64,000 nt of DNA from Straminergon stramineum (taxonomy: Eukaryota; Streptophyta; Bryopsida; Hypnales; Calliergonaceae), in the NCBI GenBank assembly GCA_963920665.1, contig OY987265.1:10793001-10857000 (forward strand), written 5' to 3'. The position numbers and the translations under genes are program-made. Shown here in pieces: positions 1 to 10,214 of this stretch (the first letter of the stretch is position 1; each line of letters starts with the position of its first letter). A model generated the notes under the pieces. The model searched no databases. It was not told where the DNA came from and saw only the letters and a list, made by a program, of their open reading frames with translations.

Positions 1-243
1 AGTACCTCTCAAAAGCTCTTAAATATGTCAGATAATGTTGGTAATACGGTCATGCTTATCAATAGTATCTTTAGTTGGACAAGTGTCTTGGCTAGTTGTG
101 CCTTTTGTTAATGGAAAATTTCCATGCTAATATTTCAAAAATCATTATGAAGTGTTGAAACTCGGGGGATCTAAACAAATGGAATCTCATCCATAGCCTT
201 CAACTTGTGATTCGATTCAATTGCAACTTCATAATTAAGCATT

Positions 244-761
244 GGGTGATTGCAAGAAACACTTGTCAATTTTGTTGTGTTTTCAATAGTACTCATGATT
301 TTTTCAAGAGTACTTTAAAATTAGTTTTCTAATTTTAAAGAACCACCAAAAGAACCACCAAAAGAATATTTTATGTGTTTTAAAATGCAAGCAAAAAGAA
401 GCTCACTTTGTAGACTTCCACACCATATAAAATTAATTATTTTAAATATTTCTTAAGCCATTAGCTAAAAGTCTACTAAAAGACCATCTCCTCCAAATTT
501 CAGCCCAAAATTTATTTATTTGGGTATTAAATAGTACTAAAAACCTCCAAACTGGCAAGTGTGACATTGAATTGGGCTCTATTTTTGGACAGTAAATTAT
601 TTTTGAAAATTACAAAAAAATCAGGCAATATCAATGATAGTCATGAATACCTTCCCTGTAAATCTTAAGTCATTTGGAGTCAAAATGCAAAAGTTATGGT
701 CAAAAATCAGATTAATATGCAATGTGACGCAAAATAAGACAAGTGTTTCTTGCAATCACCC
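244..761. mobile_element. Inverted-repeat element T1 (4-bp target duplication CATT)
   Basis: The 518-bp element has a perfect 24-bp terminal inverted repeat beginning GGGTGATTGCAAGAAACA. It is flanked by CATT at 240-243 and at 762-765. The paralogous sequence near 13611-13625 is uninterrupted, which gives a natural empty site. No transposase is visible, so this is a non-autonomous (MITE-like) element. The 4-bp duplication fits several DNA transposon superfamilies (for example Sola1, Chapaev or Ginger types); the superfamily is not resolved here. Confidence 0.8.
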
Positions 762-946
762 CATTACCTTGGATGGTAGGAATGACCCGGGAGTGTCAAA
801 CATAAGTCTCACCCCCTTTTCATGCTGATCAAGTGAAAAAAACAGCAGAAGACAGGATCAACTTGGTGGTACAAGTTGCTGGAGCTCTGAAAGATTGGGA
901 GCCACCAGAAGAACACAGTGCCAAATTAGCAGAATAATTGAAATAT

Positions 947-1398
947 TCATTTCTGGTTTGAAAAAACTGCATCTACATCATCAAGCTCAAGTAACCTGTC
1001 CATCAATGCCTAGGTCAAATCCACAGCTTCGTCATCAGCCTGCACAGTATCACAAAAATTCGACATCTCAGATTTCGAGAACAGTACCAACAAAAAAGCA
1101 TGCAACTTCAGTGATTGCCCCAGCTTGCAGTAACAACAAGACATTGGATCATTAAGTACAGTAATCCTCTGAATAGGGAACTGCCAAAAGATTCATTTTA
1201 GAAAGTGGTCCACGCCATCTGGGAAAACAGGTTCAACAGACAGGAAATTTCATAAGCTGAGGAGAGTGGGAAACCTCGATTTCGGAAACTGGAATCAGCT
1301 CCAAGCCAGAGATGTCAGCATCCAGTGGAATGCCGGCCTCCTGAAGATCAGCACGCACAGATGCAAACTGTTCCATTGGGGATATCACCTTTCTGTAT
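947..1398 (-). pseudogene. TACO1/YebC 3'-end pseudogene fragment (two exons)
   Basis: Two pieces match the last two exons of the TACO1-like gene: 1275-1398 (124 bp, as exon 6) and 947-1039 (93 bp, as exon 7). Each has the same length as its parent exon, with the intron retained. The upstream piece still reads as YebC C-terminal domain (...FASVRADLQEAGIPLDAD...). The downstream piece has an in-frame TAG where the parent has AAG (parent motif DLNKALMDK). With no 5' exons in the window, it is a truncated, broken duplicate. Confidence 0.85.
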
Positions 1399-1512
1399 CT
1401 GCAGCACACGATACATCCTTTCAGAAGTCAAACCGTCAGTAGGGTGAGTCACAGTGGAGTTCAGTGAAATAATGGAATTCTACATGTCATCCCTATTCTC
1501 TCGGCACAAAAA

Positions 1513-2010
1513 TTGGAGGTAACTTAGAGTCTTGATAATCGTTTCACCCCTGGGGAAAGCGCAGGAACTTTTCCTTTGCCATGGATGATAAAATTTGCAG
1601 ATTTTGAGTTCATAATTGCAATTTGACATAACATTTGGTGGCCTTAAAGGAGGCTGCCTTTTCCTGTCCAGAGTCCCCATCCACGAGATTCACTCCATCC
1701 GTCAGGAGTATTGAAGTGAACCCAATTATCGGGATGACGGTAGTGGCAGCACAAGCCAAACAAAGTAACAAACAAATGTTAAGATGGTGTATTGAAAACC
1801 CAATGATTCCTTTTGATCAAATACAAATGTGATTTGATCATTTCTCATCAATTGAGAATTTTGATTGCATACTACAGGGACGATTTCGGGAGAAGAGGGT
1901 GCGAATGTCATTTTATATAGAAATTCATTGTTCATCATGAATCTTTAAAAGGTATGGGATAATTTGAAGATGAGAGCCTAAAAGCTCATTGTCAAAATGT
2001 CGGAATTTTT
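1513..2010. other. Non-genic stretch
   Basis: There is no supported gene. On the minus strand an open frame of about 67 codons (1610-1813) has a hydrophobic segment but no start, splice context or family match I recognise, so it was not called. Confidence 0.4.
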
Positions 2011-2370
2011 TTTGAAGTAAAATTTCAGACCCCATTTAGGCATAGTAGAATAACTCTTTCAAAAATAATTTCAACTAAGAAAATTTGTCACATCAATCTA
2101 AATTTCATCTACAAAAATTCGTTTGTAAAATTTTTCCTTTCATTAAAAGTTATGGACAAAATTTAGAGAAGATGTTTAAAAATGTCAAAAAAAATGTCCC
2201 TTCCAACCCCTCTCTAAAATTTGTCCATAACTTTTGATTGGAAGCTCAAAATCTCAAAATCATTTTTGGATATGAAATTTAAAGTGATTTCTCAACTTTT
2301 TTTTAGTTCAAAGTTTTTTGATATAAATTATTCTACTATGCCAAAATGAGGTTTGAAATTCTACTTCAAA
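2011..2370. mobile_element. Nested fold-back element
   Basis: Outer arms of about 43 bp, with a few mismatches, start TTTGAAGTA at 2011 and end TACTTCAAA at 2370; both arms contain GGCATAGTAGAATAA or its complement. Inside, a second inverted pair around AAAAGTTATGGACAAA (about 2146-2165 and 2218-2240) makes a hairpin within a hairpin. No coding capacity is seen and no clear target duplication was found. Confidence 0.6.
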
Positions 2371-2599
2371 TACAATTCCTTCCTTAATTTGCCTTAATTA
2401 TGAGTGATTGAGCTCTTACTAATTCTAATTTACATATCCCACATTGTTCGTTTAACCTCCTACCACTCCACATGTATATAAAGAGTTGTCTTCAACAATT
2501 CCAACAACTATGTACAATTGCTAGAGAAGTGAAGCGGTGGATCATGGTTGATGAGTTCATCACGTTCTATGACTAGTAAACTTGTAAAGGTATATTTAA

Positions 2600-3169
2600 C
2601 CCTTAAAGGACCAAATGATTGTTGAATGTACATAGGTAATCTTGGAAAATTTTGTATGAAGTCATTTTCTAATGGATGTTCTTCAAATTTTGACTCAAGG
2701 TGAGAACATGTATCCCCCAAGTGGAAATATAATTTTTTTCTGATTGGGTGCCCGGATCAAAATTTATGCTGCCCTAAACTTTTCTGGTAGCTCGGGCATC
2801 ATGTGCAAAACACCTCTTCTACATCTGAAATTTGGCACGTATGTAACTTTCATGATGAAAGATGCAACTGTCAAAATAAATAACCATGTGTAGTGTAAAA
2901 ATCTCACTCTAGGAGGAGTTAAAGGTTGCTCGCCTTGTTGGGCAAGGTCGAATAAACTTTTTTCTCCTAACTTCAAATGTCATAATCCTTCAATCCATAT
3001 ACTAGTCAAAGTTTCTGAAATTTTTTCCACGCATTCCCATGGTAGTCTAGTACAAATTTGTACAATTAAATTTTGAAAAAAAGCTTTTTTTTTACATTTT
3101 TTCTCATTGCCCTAAAAAGTGGCAATTTTTCACAATTTGTGTTTAAGATGTGCCTCAATCCTTTAGGGG
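2600..3169. mobile_element. TTAA-flanked element P1
   Basis: The 570-bp element begins CCCTTAAAGGACCAA and ends in the complement of CCCCTAAAGGATTGA. TTAA lies at 2596-2599 and 3170-3173. It belongs to the TTAA family described at 51947-52793. No transposase is visible. Confidence 0.65.
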
Positions 3170-3283
3170 TTAAAAGTACTCAAATTTCTTATACTATCTT
3201 GAAGACCTATAGCCTATAATTGTAACTAATCAGCAACAAATGTCAATTATTTCTCTAATGTTTTCACTGCGTGGCCTCTTAGC

Positions 3284-3849
3284 TACACTAAATAGTGAAA
3301 TTAGGTTGCCCCACACTAATCTCTCGACATTTGACACTATATAAATATTTACTATCATTTTACAAGAATGCACTATTTTTGAATTATGTATTGTTGTAAT
3401 TGGGACTCATAACCTTCATGTGTACAAATGAAAATATATGTAGAAATTTTTGTTGACCTTGATGGCTTGTAAAGTAACTTTCTTGGGATAAGGCAACCTA
3501 ATTGCAAAAGCAACTTATTTTCACTATATAGTGTAATGATGGTGTGGAATATTCCAAACCATTTCATCCTCCTGGATGAAATGATGTGAAATATTCTACA
3601 CTGAATAGTGAAATTAGGTTGCCCCTCACTAATTTCTCGACATCCGACACTAAATAAATATTTACAGTTACTGTATGAGATTGAACTACTTTTGAATTTC
3701 GTATTGCTGTATTTGGGACTCATGAACCTCCATGTGTACAAATGGAAATATTTTTAGAAATATTTGTTGACTTTGATGGCTTGTAAAGTAACTTTCTTGG
3801 GGTAAGGCAACCTAATTGTTAAGGCAACCTAATTTCACTATTTAGTGTA
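3284..3849. mobile_element. Pair of direct MITE copies flanking a short hairpin
   Basis: Copy 1 (3284-3535) and copy 2 (3597-3849) are about 250 bp each, clearly similar along their length and in the same orientation. Copy 2 has a near-perfect 27-bp inverted terminus, TACACTGAATAGTGAAATT followed by AGGTTGCC. The termini can be read as CACT..AGTG with TA target duplications (Tc1/mariner-like), or as CACTA-type ends; I cannot decide. Between them, 3542-3600 forms a hairpin around CATTTCATCC/GGATGAAATG. No coding capacity is visible. Confidence 0.7.
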
Positions 3850-4261
3850 CATCATTCCGTTGTGTGGAGGGCAGTCAGTTGCTCTGCTACTGAATGTTGT
3901 GGAGGTCCCTACTTGACTAGCGGAGTGTAGAAAATAGATTAATCACGCACAGAATAGGGGGTCATGTTTTTAGCATTCACCCTTGGCTGGACCCCCGCAT
4001 TCGGCTCGTTGCAATGCTGTAGACGCGACTCGACCACTCTGCTGCTCGTGACGCGTCTTTGCCAAAGTTTGCACTGTTGCCTGAAGCAGGTGGTTTGCAG
4101 TCTGGGTGTTCCACAGGCGCCGATGCTTTAGTTGGCGAAGTGCGACATTGGGTTTGAAGCTCCGGATCTTTGGTTTTTGTGACATTAACTTTGTTGCGTT
4201 CCTAGGAATCCGTCGATTTCCACTGCCGGTGTGACGCTTCGTTCTCGAACAAGCGTTAATT
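3850..4261. other. Upstream region of the kinase gene
   Basis: Less AT-rich than the repeats to its left, it runs into the kinase leader. The minus-strand open frame here (3970-4350) overlaps the leader and has no recognisable domain, so I read it as chance. Confidence 0.4.
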
Positions 4262-4790
4262 TGTGTTGGCAGACCGGAGATCTGGATTGCCTGCAAGACC
4301 CGGCTTGACGTGCTTAGATTCGGCTCAAGCACCTCCGCTCTCCTCTGCAACTGTGAAGCAAATCCTTATTGCTCGGGATTAGCAGCGACGACTCGGGACG
4401 AACTGCCTTCTCGGTAAAGGTTTCTATCTTCTACTCTAGATGAAGCTGGAATTCTAAGGCTCCGCGCTGCTTTTGTTTACCCGTTGATCTTTGCTGTCGG
4501 TACTCTGTAAGTGGCACGCGATTCTCATGCATTGGTGTGGGCAGATCGGAGGTATGGATTGAGTATAAGGTCCAGCTTCACGGACTGAGCCTACGGTTCG
4601 TGCGCCTTGGCCTTCCTCTGCAGCCTTGAACTAAAACCTAAATCAGCAGGTGCAGCAGCGACGATTCGGGAGTCGGGACTGCTTTGTCGGTAAGAGCTCC
4701 ATCTGTCTAGCCGAAGCTTCAATTCTCAGGCTTTGCATTTCTTGGTTCATCCTTTTTCAGTCTGAGGAGTGGTTGGACGATCTGTAAAGC
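4262..4790 (+). repeat. Tandem duplication in the kinase 5' leader
   Basis: Two diverged direct copies of about 265 bp run 4262-4533 and 4534-4790. Shared landmarks are GGCAGAYCGGAG, GCAGCGACGAYTCGGGA, and a TCGGTAA(A/G) step that looks like a splice donor in each copy. The position, just upstream of the kinase ORF, suggests a duplicated first non-coding exon plus donor, giving two possible leader exons. Transcription is inferred. Confidence 0.6.
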
Positions 4791-4999
4791 GATTGTCGTG
4801 GACGTGATCGAATGGTGGTAAGCTGCTTCTTCTTGCTGGAAGAATTGGTGAGTATAGAATTGCTTGTCAAACTGGATTTGGGAAATCTTGATGCAAGATT
4901 TCTATATAATATGCTGCAGTCCACGCGAGGGAATCTTTCTTAAGAGATGGCTTTTGGATAAAGAGTGACGTAAGCCGGATGTGATTTTCCAGATCGTGA

Positions 5000-7039
5000 A
5001 TGACGTCGACAGATGGAATGGATGTGGACTGGCAATATACTCTGGTACTGAATAACTCTGACAATGAACTTATTGTGGACTACATTGGTGATAAGTACGC
5101 GCTCGAGCCCAAGGGATATGGGATTATTCGGTGGAACTTTGTCGATCAAATCAATCGTATGTACGCAGCGCCTCCTCTTTTGAAGTTTTCGGTTGGGGAC
5201 ATGGAGTTGGACCCCGTTTTTTCCAACCAAGACTTATATGAGAACAAGCGAATCGTCATTTTCGGAGATTTGGTCAATTCTTCCTCTTGCCGGAGGACTC
5301 GAAGGACGTATCCCCAGACAATTGGTCTTAACGACTCGAACAGACCCGGTGATATTTTTTGGTCCTCGTTGGATCATGTGTTGGGGTATATGGTGGAGCT
5401 AGAGAAAAAAGTGAGGATATGGTACAACCAATGTAAACATTTATTGAAGAAATACCAGGAAGCAGTGGAACGAGTGGAACGAGTGTTTCTAGAATTCGGG
5501 GACTTTTGCGAAAGGGATTTGGAATCCTTCTTCATGGATTCTCTGGATCCGACCCGTGTACGTCATCGTCATTTCCCAATTTCTTTGGACTGGGATCTAA
5601 GCTCTGCTTTAGATCGTTCTTTATCCGAAGGGGCGGCATTGCTAAGTTTGTGTGGTGAAAGTTCTTACAACCAGGCTGCGTTTGCCTTGACTTCAGTACC
5701 ACCTTCTGTACCAACTTTTTCAAAATTTGCTTTAGCAATTCGTGAGCTCAACTGGAACGTGGATTGTCTTCCTTTCATAATTGAACGGAAACAACTTAGC
5801 CTTGACAGTTGGGAATGGTGCGACGAGAGGTGTAGGCTCGTATTCTCCGATTCTATGAATCCTATGGATCGTGCGGCTGAGGACGAGAGTTTAGAAGCCG
5901 ATGTTCGTCGCCAAAATGCTGATCGAGAATCTTTGCGTTCATCTCTAGACCTGAAGCTGAGCAAATCTCCGGATACGTCTTCTTCCAAATTCTTCAATCT
6001 TGCCACTTGGTTAGGGTGGAGGGCGGGTGCACTTGTTCGAGGCGAACTTGAGTCCATCTGGATGAAGAGGTTGCAAGCCAGCTCCTGTGCTCCTGGTTCG
6101 TATTTACCTCTCGATGCTTTCGTCATTGACAATCCAGGTACCAGTTTTGTTCAGGTTCCGGGTTCCAGATCCCGAAACGGAACTTCTAAATGCGTCCAGA
6201 AGTGCAAGTGGTTGGGAGAGACTGTGGCATTGTCTACAATGTCGAATGTATCCAAAGTTTCTGCACAAGCAGAAACACGTTTCTTAGCAACAGTACAGCA
6301 TCCAAATGTTGTGGAGTGGATGGGGTATGCATTCAAGGAGGATGTACGGGATCCGAATTTCTACCGGGAGTGTTTTCTTGTGACTGAGCACATGGAGTGT
6401 GACCTGGATGATTTGATAACCGAACGCCTGACAGGAGATGATGGAACAATTATCAAGAATCTATCTCCTTTTGAATTTTTCGTAGCAGTTGACATTGCCT
6501 TGCAGATCGTGGAAGCCATGATTCACGTGCACAGGTGTCGAATAATACACCGGGATCTCAAACCGAAAAATATTCTTGCCAGCCCAAAATACTCAATTTC
6601 ATACAGTAGCAGGTTGCCAATTCAGTACACCATCAAGTTAATCGATTTTGGCTCATCCAAGAGCGGAGATCAGGGTTCCCATTTTCACACCAGAAAGCAA
6701 GGAACGCCCATTTACATGGCTCCGGAGGTTTGGGAGTCGCAGGACAGGCTGGACAGCTACTCCTGGTCCGCAGATGTGTACAGCTTTGGGCTGACCTGCT
6801 TCGAGATCTTCACTGGAAGGCTTCCTGTCGAGAGTGGGATGCCTAGTACGCATGCTAACATTCAGAAGGTCTTGCGTGGAGAGATTTTGTTTCCTCCTTG
6901 GTGCCCAGCGGACTTGAAGGCGCTGATTGTGAAGTGTTGGGCTCAGAATCCTTCTGACCGACCGTGTTTTGAAGATATTCGGAAAGCTTTGTGGCGGTTG
7001 AAAGTACCATATGGATCTCATAGCTTCTTCGTTTTTTAG
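5000..7039 (+). CDS. Protein kinase-like protein with plant-specific N-terminal region
   Basis: One uninterrupted 679-residue frame, probably a cytoplasmic Ser/Thr or dual-specificity kinase. Residues 1-350 form a non-catalytic region starting MTSTDGMDVDWQYTL, with a charged helical stretch near 130-175. The kinase domain spans about 395-668: catalytic loop HRDLKPKN at 517-524 (Asp519, Asn524), DFG at 549-551, APE at 574-576. The segment CKWLGE at 402-407 resembles plant DUF1221-associated kinases (from memory of that family). The usual beta-3 VAIK lysine position reads VALS (409-412), so the ATP-anchoring lysine appears to be missing, though HRD and DFG remain. The first ATG of the long frame was chosen. 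Leader exons probably lie upstream in the 4262-4790 duplication. Substrate unknown. Confidence 0.9.
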   Translation: MTSTDGMDVDWQYTLVLNNSDNELIVDYIGDKYALEPKGYGIIRWNFVDQINRMYAAPPLLKFSVGDMELDPVFSNQDLYENKRIVIFGDLVNSSSCRRTRRTYPQTIGLNDSNRPGDIFWSSLDHVLGYMVELEKKVRIWYNQCKHLLKKYQEAVERVERVFLEFGDFCERDLESFFMDSLDPTRVRHRHFPISLDWDLSSALDRSLSEGAALLSLCGESSYNQAAFALTSVPPSVPTFSKFALAIRELNWNVDCLPFIIERKQLSLDSWEWCDERCRLVFSDSMNPMDRAAEDESLEADVRRQNADRESLRSSLDLKLSKSPDTSSSKFFNLATWLGWRAGALVRGELESIWMKRLQASSCAPGSYLPLDAFVIDNPGTSFVQVPGSRSRNGTSKCVQKCKWLGETVALSTMSNVSKVSAQAETRFLATVQHPNVVEWMGYAFKEDVRDPNFYRECFLVTEHMECDLDDLITERLTGDDGTIIKNLSPFEFFVAVDIALQIVEAMIHVHRCRIIHRDLKPKNILASPKYSISYSSRLPIQYTIKLIDFGSSKSGDQGSHFHTRKQGTPIYMAPEVWESQDRLDSYSWSADVYSFGLTCFEIFTGRLPVESGMPSTHANIQKVLRGEILFPPWCPADLKALIVKCWAQNPSDRPCFEDIRKALWRLKVPYGSHSFFVF

Positions 7040-7101
7040 AATTTTGTACGGTACTGGACATCGCTAGATGATGCATTATTTGAATTTGCAGAGGAGGTTA
7101 A

Positions 7102-7320
7102 CCCTCAAAGGATGGACCGGTGATTGGAAATCGTCCCTTTTGGAACCGTGTGACATCATCTACTTTAAAAAAAAAAAAAAAAATCCTTGGAAGTCAAACA
7201 ATTGGGCAAGATCTCTCCTTTCTGCTGAAATTTCAAAGATGAATGATTGCACTTATATCGTACATAGGAAGATTCTTTGTCATCCATCGGGCACAAAACG
7301 TCCATGTCAACGATTAAGGG
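7102..7320. mobile_element. TTAA-flanked element P2 just downstream of the kinase
   Basis: The 219-bp element sits between TTAA at 7098-7101 and 7321-7324, starts CCCTCAAAGGATGG and ends TTAAGGG. It lies 62 bp past the kinase stop, so it is probably within or near the 3' UTR. It is homologous to the interrupted element at 51878-52941. Its interior contains ATCTACTTTAA followed by a long A-run, which marks the site where the other copy took a nested insertion. Confidence 0.7.
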
Positions 7321-7391
7321 TTAATGTTGTATTTGATTGGGCCATCACAGTGATCATATGCCTTAATATTATTCTCCAATAGGATGATTAA

Positions 7392-7959
7392 CCCCTAAAT
7401 GTGTTGACGTCCATTTTCTAGACAATGAACAATTTGGAACACCAGTTTCTTCCTCCTTACTACTTGGATGAAAATTATTTTAATTTGTGAAGATACATTA
7501 TCAAGTTTTTGTCCTATCTAAGGGTTGGATTTGGTGTTACTAGAGTTCATATTTTTCTAAAATTACAAATGTGCAAGTATGTCAAGTGGTCAAATTGCAT
7601 TGACTTTAGTTCTAAACTGGATTAGCCAAAACGAGGTCATAGATAGGAAGAACACAAAAATTTCAAAAAATCACCATGTGAAGAGAACCTCATTTCAAAT
7701 CCATTCCAACAAATTTTACTCAAATAATGATAATATTTTGCTTGTAATCAAATTTTGAAGGAATTTTGGAATTTTTCTTTCAAAATTTATAAAAAAATAT
7801 TGGTGATAAAATTGGTGAATCTAACCATATAGATGGAATCTAAAAATCATAATCTACAACTTTAATTTGTATATCAAGTCCAAAATATGCTTCTAAATAT
7901 CACTTTATAATGATTTTTTCAAATCGTCAATTCTGGAGATGAATCTGGACGTTTAGGAG
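7392..7959. mobile_element. TTAA-flanked element P3
   Basis: The 568-bp element starts CCCCTAAATGTGTTGACG and ends in the complement of CTCCTAAACGTCC, with TTAA at 7388-7391 and 7960-7963. Its right half is homologous to 54129-54376. No coding capacity is seen. Confidence 0.65.
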
Positions 7960-7963
7960 TTAA

Positions 7964-9482
7964 TATGCTTGAAGTCATTTATCAAACACTTTTGTGTTCA
8001 TTATTATTGTGACATTTGAAAGTTACAGTCCTTAAATCTATAACCCCACAAATCTTTTCTAAATTTTTGCATATTTTAGCTTCAGTATCATAGTTAGAAC
8101 ATGTTATTTAATTCAGTTTTAACAAATTTGTCATAATACAGGGTTATTTTTCAAAGGTTCATACATTGCTTGGGATGAATGTGAAAATATTTGAATAAAA
8201 AATCTCTCAAAAAACACTTTGTCTATAATTTATGACATAGACTTGGGACTTCTTTATTGTGGAAGACCAAATTTGTGACCATAGAGTGGTAGATCATTTC
8301 CAATTTTAAATTGGCCTTTTAAATTGTGTAGGAGATTCAATTTTTCTTCATTTGTGATTAGACAGAAAGAGACTTTCTTTTGGCAAAAGCTACATGTGAG
8401 GAAATTTTATGAGAACTTTGCTTGAAAAGTGAGTCAATGCTTTAAGAACTATGATGAAGTTTATTATTTTTGGATATTTTTTTATTTTATTTAACATGGA
8501 CATGTTCGCATATTAAGTATTGGTTTTCAAAATATTTCATTGTTTTCTCTATTAATGAAATCCTTTCTTATTCTTTCTAAGTTAATTTTTTAGGTTCTAG
8601 GTGTACAAACACAAATTGATATTGATATTTTCTTCATATAGATGCTTGTTGTGCCCTTAATGATATCTTTTGAGCTTTTGTAACTTCATCCAATCCCTTC
8701 TATTTGATTGTGCTATTAGCTTTTTGAATTCCTCAATAGCTTATGAATAATTTCTTTAGAAGGATGCTATTCTAATAGTCTTAGGAATGTTTTCAATCTT
8801 GCTAGGGAGTGCTTCTCATTGATTTGGTTTCAAGAAATTAATTACATTCCAGGTGTATCCCAAAGATCCTTCATTACATTCCAACTACCAATTTTGAGTA
8901 AAAAAAGTTTGTAGTTTCCTATACTTCTTAGTTCCTTGTTGCATTTATAATGTACAATCCTTGGAAAACTTTGGATTTGCATATTGATTGATGAGATTTG
9001 TTACAAAAAATGAAAAAATGACTCATTGGCAAGGATAAGTTTTTGACACATGTATATTAGGATTTCACCAAATCTACGAAGCATTTTTCAAGTCATATTG
9101 TCTAATGATAAGTACCTAAGTATTAAGGCAGTGATTTCAAGAATCATTTGTCCTATCTTTTGTCCCATTGCATTCAACAAGGTGGATTTTGGCCATAACT
9201 TTTGTAGTATATGTCCAATGTATGTGAGATTTGAAATGAAGGTACATGTAGTAGTCATAGATATTGAGTAATTTTTTCCACTTCTTGAAAATTTATTTAT
9301 TATTTTTAAATCGCTCCCAATTGGATGTCTACTTTTGCTAGGGGGGAATACTATTTTTGATCCAAAAATCTGGATTTGAAGGTCAAAATTGGGAGACAAG
9401 GTCTTCTACTAAAATTACAAAATCTCAAAAAGAGATTTAAAAATGATAAGAAAGTGTCTACCTTCCACACACTATAAGATAT
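7964..9482. other. AT-rich non-genic stretch
   Basis: No gene, RNA or clear element boundary was recognised in this AT-rich sequence. Open frames here are short and lack domain features. Confidence 0.4.
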
Positions 9483-10214
9483 GGATCATTGCAAGAAACA
9501 CTGATACTATTTTCTATCACAATGAGAGTGACACTTTTGTTATTCACTGTAACTTTTGAAGCACAAGTCCAATGAACATGGAATTTCTATAGAACATGTC
9601 TAACTTGATGTTAATCAGATCCATTATTTTTTAGAAATTAAGAAAAATCATTTTGTATTTAAAAATCATTTTTGTTAATTTGTCACAAAGTGCAGTTTAG
9701 GGATTTTCACTACGTTAGGAGTCCCCAAATTTTATGATCTAGAGTTGAAACTTTCATAGTATATTTGTATATTAGAAAATCATGTATCTACCAAAGGAAA
9801 TTTGAAAATATATTATTTTATGTCCTCCACATGAGTGCAAATAGCACTTTCATTGTGCACAATTTTTGAACATTTAAGATGGTTCTAATATCATTCGTTT
9901 CTTGAAATCTAATCTTCATCAACTCTTCCAAAATGGCCAATTTTTACTTTAAAAAAAATTATTTTCCTCTTTATTACAAATTAAAATGTGAAAGTGCCAA
10001 TTTTCATGAGAATTGGCACTTTTCTAGTTCTCCTACCTAGAGAATTTTTCTATAGTTTTCCTTCCTAGGGTACCTTCTTCCTAATGGTTTATACATTAAA
10101 ACTATTTTTTCCATTTAAAAAAAATTATTTTTCTAAATATAAAGTACTCCCAAAAAAAACAGGAGTACTATAGAAAATGTTACAGAAAATGGACGATGTT
10201 TCTTGCAATTACCC
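9483..10214. mobile_element. Inverted-repeat element T2 (4-bp target duplication ATAT)
   Basis: The left end GGATCATTGCAAGAAACA (9483) pairs with the right-end complement GGGTAATTGCAAGAAACA (10214). ATAT flanks both sides, at 9479-9482 and 10215-10218. It is the same terminal family as T1 (244-761), at 732 bp. An internal hairpin of about 13 bp per arm lies near 9990-10023 (GTGCCAATT/AATTGGCAC). No transposase is visible. Confidence 0.65.

Larger units (their letters stand above)
1..1512. repeat. Segmental duplication, copy A (TACO1 3' end and flank)
   Basis: This stretch aligns in the same orientation to 12081-14352. Shared landmarks are the left edge (TCAAAAGCTCTTAAA), the phrase around 148-238 matching 13521-13616, the segment around 765-840 matching 13618-13690, and the two TACO1-like exons with the intron between them. 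Similarity stops near 1512 and 14352, inside TACO1 intron 5. Copy A lacks about 1.3 kb present in copy B (about 12233-13518) and carries an inserted 518-bp element (244-761) that copy B lacks. Because an intron was copied, this is a DNA-level duplication and not a retrocopy. It may extend left of the window. Confidence 0.85.

Noticed and set aside
1610..1813. Minus-strand open frame with hydrophobic segment and VNLVDGDSGQEK
   Set aside because: No start, no splice partner and no family recognised; could be a gene fragment but cannot be supported.
3970..4350. 126-codon minus-strand open frame
   Set aside because: Overlaps the duplicated kinase leader, basic low-complexity composition, no domain; likely chance in GC-richer DNA.
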